A stretch of DNA of 64,000 nt. Origin: Ruminococcus flavefaciens (GTDB lineage Bacteria > Bacteroidota > Bacteroidia > Bacteroidales > P3). The position numbers were made by a program, and so were the translations under genes. The stretch lies in contig JAMPAI010000012.1 in NCBI GenBank assembly GCA_023667315.1, forward strand, positions 1 through 64,000, read 5' to 3'. The notes beneath the pieces were generated by a model, which was not told the DNA's origin, did no database searches, and saw nothing but the letters and a program-made list of their open reading frames with translations. This document shows positions 62,990 through 64,000 of the stretch, piece by piece; position 1 is the stretch's first letter, and every line of letters begins with the position of its first letter.

Positions 62990-63502
62990 TTACAGGGCGG
63001 CCTTTACCGCAGCCAAGGCGGCGTCGAAATCGGGCAGTTCGGTGTTTTCCTTTACGTATTCCACGTAAACCACCTTGTCGTTGCGGTCGATCACGATGAT
63101 ACCGCGGTTCAACAGACGCAGTTCCTTAAGCAGGAAACCGTATTTCAAACCGAATTCGGTGGCCATATGGTCCGACAGGGTCTGCACCTTGTCGATGCCT
63201 TCCGCACCGCAGAAACGACCCAGCGCGAAAGGAAGGTCGCAGGAAATGGTAAGGATGGCCACACCGTTCAGGTTGGCCGCTTCCTGGTTGAAACGGCGGG
63301 TCTACATCGCGCAAACGCCCGTATCGATCGACGGGATGGTGGAGATAACCTTTACCTGTCCTTTAAAGTCGCTCAGCTTGACGGGCTGCAGGCTCGCGTT
63401 GAGCACCGTAAAATCGGGAGCCGAAGCACCCACCTTGATTTCGGGGCCGCACAGCGTAAGCGCGTTGCCCATCATAGTAACCACACCGGTACGTTCTTCC
63501 AT
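62990..63502 (-). pseudogene. tpx: thiol peroxidase interrupted by an in-frame TAG
   Basis: The frame reads as a normal Tpx: EIKVGASAPDFTVLNASLQP, PSIDTGVCAM with the peroxidatic cysteine, and after the stop TRRFNQEAANLN, SCDLPFALGRFC with the resolving cysteine, to the end. A TAG at 63304-63302 sits where relatives have Gln. A single C-to-T change (CAG to TAG) explains it. The rest is intact in one frame, so the mutation is recent, or a sequencing error. Elsewhere in the window TAG is a normal stop (e.g. 17082, 30457), so reassignment is unlikely. Confidence 0.85.
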
Positions 63503-63534
63503 GATTATAGAATTTAGAGGTTAGAATTCACCCG

Positions 63535-63568
63535 CAAATGTAGCGAAAAAGCGAAGACTTATCACAAA
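63535..63568 (-). promoter_or_regulatory. promoter of tpx
   Basis: Minus strand: TTTG (63568-63565), 22 bases, TACATTTG (63542-63535). The spacing is one base above the usual range. Confidence 0.6.
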
Positions 63569-63574
63569 TAGCGT

Positions 63575-63582
63575 TAACTTTG
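63575..63582 (+). promoter_or_regulatory. -7 promoter element of the acyltransferase gene
   Basis: TAACTTTG, perfect -7 match, 40 bases before ATG 63623, divergent from the tpx promoter. No clear upstream TTTG. Confidence 0.5.
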
Positions 63583-63622
63583 CCATCTATTGTATGGTAC
63601 ACCTTTCTCAAACCAAAGACCA

Positions 63623-64000
63623 ATGACAGGCCACGAACAGGATTCACGTCTACCGACAGCCGGCGATACCCAATCGAATACGATTTATTTTCTTCGTTTT
63701 CTGCTGATTGCCGCCGTAGCCTTTACCCATTCCGCTGTCAGCAAGCCCCAATCGTTCGAAAACGCTTATTCACTCTTCGTCTTTATATTCACCAGCGTAT
63801 TCGAAAGGCTTCCTGCTTTGGTTCTTTTTTCGGGATTTCTGTTCTTTAAATCAGGTTTCTCCGCACGTATTTACGGAAAAAAACTTAAAAACCGCATAAA
63901 AAGCCTGTTGATTCCCTATTTATTTTGGAACGCGGCGGTGGTGATCTATTATCTGTTGCTTCAATTCTACCTTCTAAAAAACGGACAACAACCCGACTCC
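63623..64000 (+). CDS. acyltransferase 3 family membrane protein, partial (runs off the window)
   Basis: The first 126 codons are open from ATG 63623 to the window edge. The predicted protein has YFLRFLLIAAVAFTHSAV, FERLPALVLFSGFLFFKSG and KNRIKSLLIPYLFWNAAVVI, typical of OafA/WcaF-type membrane acyltransferases that O-acetylate surface glycans. The C-terminal two thirds are not in the window, so the acceptor is unknown. A longer-looking frame starting at 63580 is in another phase and is a shadow. Confidence 0.78.
   Translation, partial: MTGHEQDSRLPTAGDTQSNTIYFLRFLLIAAVAFTHSAVSKPQSFENAYSLFVFIFTSVFERLPALVLFSGFLFFKSGFSARIYGKKLKNRIKSLLIPYLFWNAAVVIYYLLLQFYLLKNGQQPDS

Noticed and set aside
63302-63304. 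Amber codon reassignment as an explanation of the tpx stop
   Set aside because: TAG is used as a normal stop by several genes here (for example the M23 peptidase, RND pump and radical SAM genes), so genome-wide reassignment is not supported.

Overview
The window comes from a member of the Bacteroidota, most likely the order Bacteroidales. Evidence: intergenic regions repeatedly carry the Bacteroidetes promoter (TTTG or TTG, 19-21 bases, TAnnTTTG); there are two cargo proteins of the type IX secretion system (T9SS), a TonB-dependent receptor with a carboxypeptidase-like N-terminal domain, a GldB-type lipoprotein, a type B ribosomal protein L31 without the zinc cysteines, a 603-residue ribosomal protein S1 and a GlmU-like protein of the Bacteroidetes type. 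Coding DNA is fairly GC-rich, except for an AT-richer accessory block at about 22.1-29.0 kb. I see no rRNA, tRNA or CRISPR array.

Layout. 0.1-10.9 kb: a serine hydrolase gene, converging on a seven-gene minus-strand operon with a near-perfect promoter at 10886-10918 (acyl-CoA ligase, alaS, M23 peptidase, MerR regulator, lgt, small carboxypeptidase-like domain protein, TonB-dependent receptor). 11.0-14.7 kb: two glycosyltransferases, a DNA-deoxyinosine glycosylase-like protein and a YitT/YczE-like membrane protein. 14.8-22.1 kb: rpsA followed by duplicated terminators and a large palindrome, an RND pump without a neighbouring adaptor or outer-membrane channel, and a LytTR two-component pair. 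22.1-24.4 kb: three consecutive HigBA/RelE-type toxin-antitoxin modules in different states: one with an oddly placed toxin start, one with the toxin reduced to its C-terminus, one with a G-run frameshift in the toxin. 24.4-29.7 kb: a 112-bp inverted-repeat element, a promoter with an apparent transcription attenuator or small RNA, and a 1611-residue T9SS leucine-rich-repeat surface protein.

30.0-36.0 kb: radical SAM protein, a split chromate-transporter pair, an S9 peptidase lipoprotein and a GNAT-like protein. 36.1-41.1 kb: a five-gene polysaccharide operon (wecB, deacetylase-like, GT4, FemAB/GNAT-like, DUF486). 41.1-41.8 kb: a dense block of structured non-coding repeats. 41.8-63.5 kb: mostly housekeeping: dnaJ-grpE, an aminotransferase, uvrB, a Cys/Met-metabolism PLP enzyme, a T9SS protein, lon, GlmU-like protein, rpmE2, an inorganic diphosphatase, hpt-adk-mrp, a NifU-like protein, nadE, two beta-barrel proteins, gldB, a low-molecular-weight phosphatase and a thiol peroxidase gene interrupted by an in-frame TAG. 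An acyltransferase gene runs off the right edge.

The most unusual content is non-coding: (i) a palindromic element (14985-15111 and 41119-41247, with fragments at 10969-11008 and 41270-41297) whose outer arms include the 3' end of the preceding gene; (ii) a structured repeat of about 215 bp (29797-30013 and 41533-41743) whose copies differ by compensatory changes in their stems; and (iii) a repeat of about 40 bp ahead of each toxin-antitoxin module. All claims come from reading the sequence without database searches.
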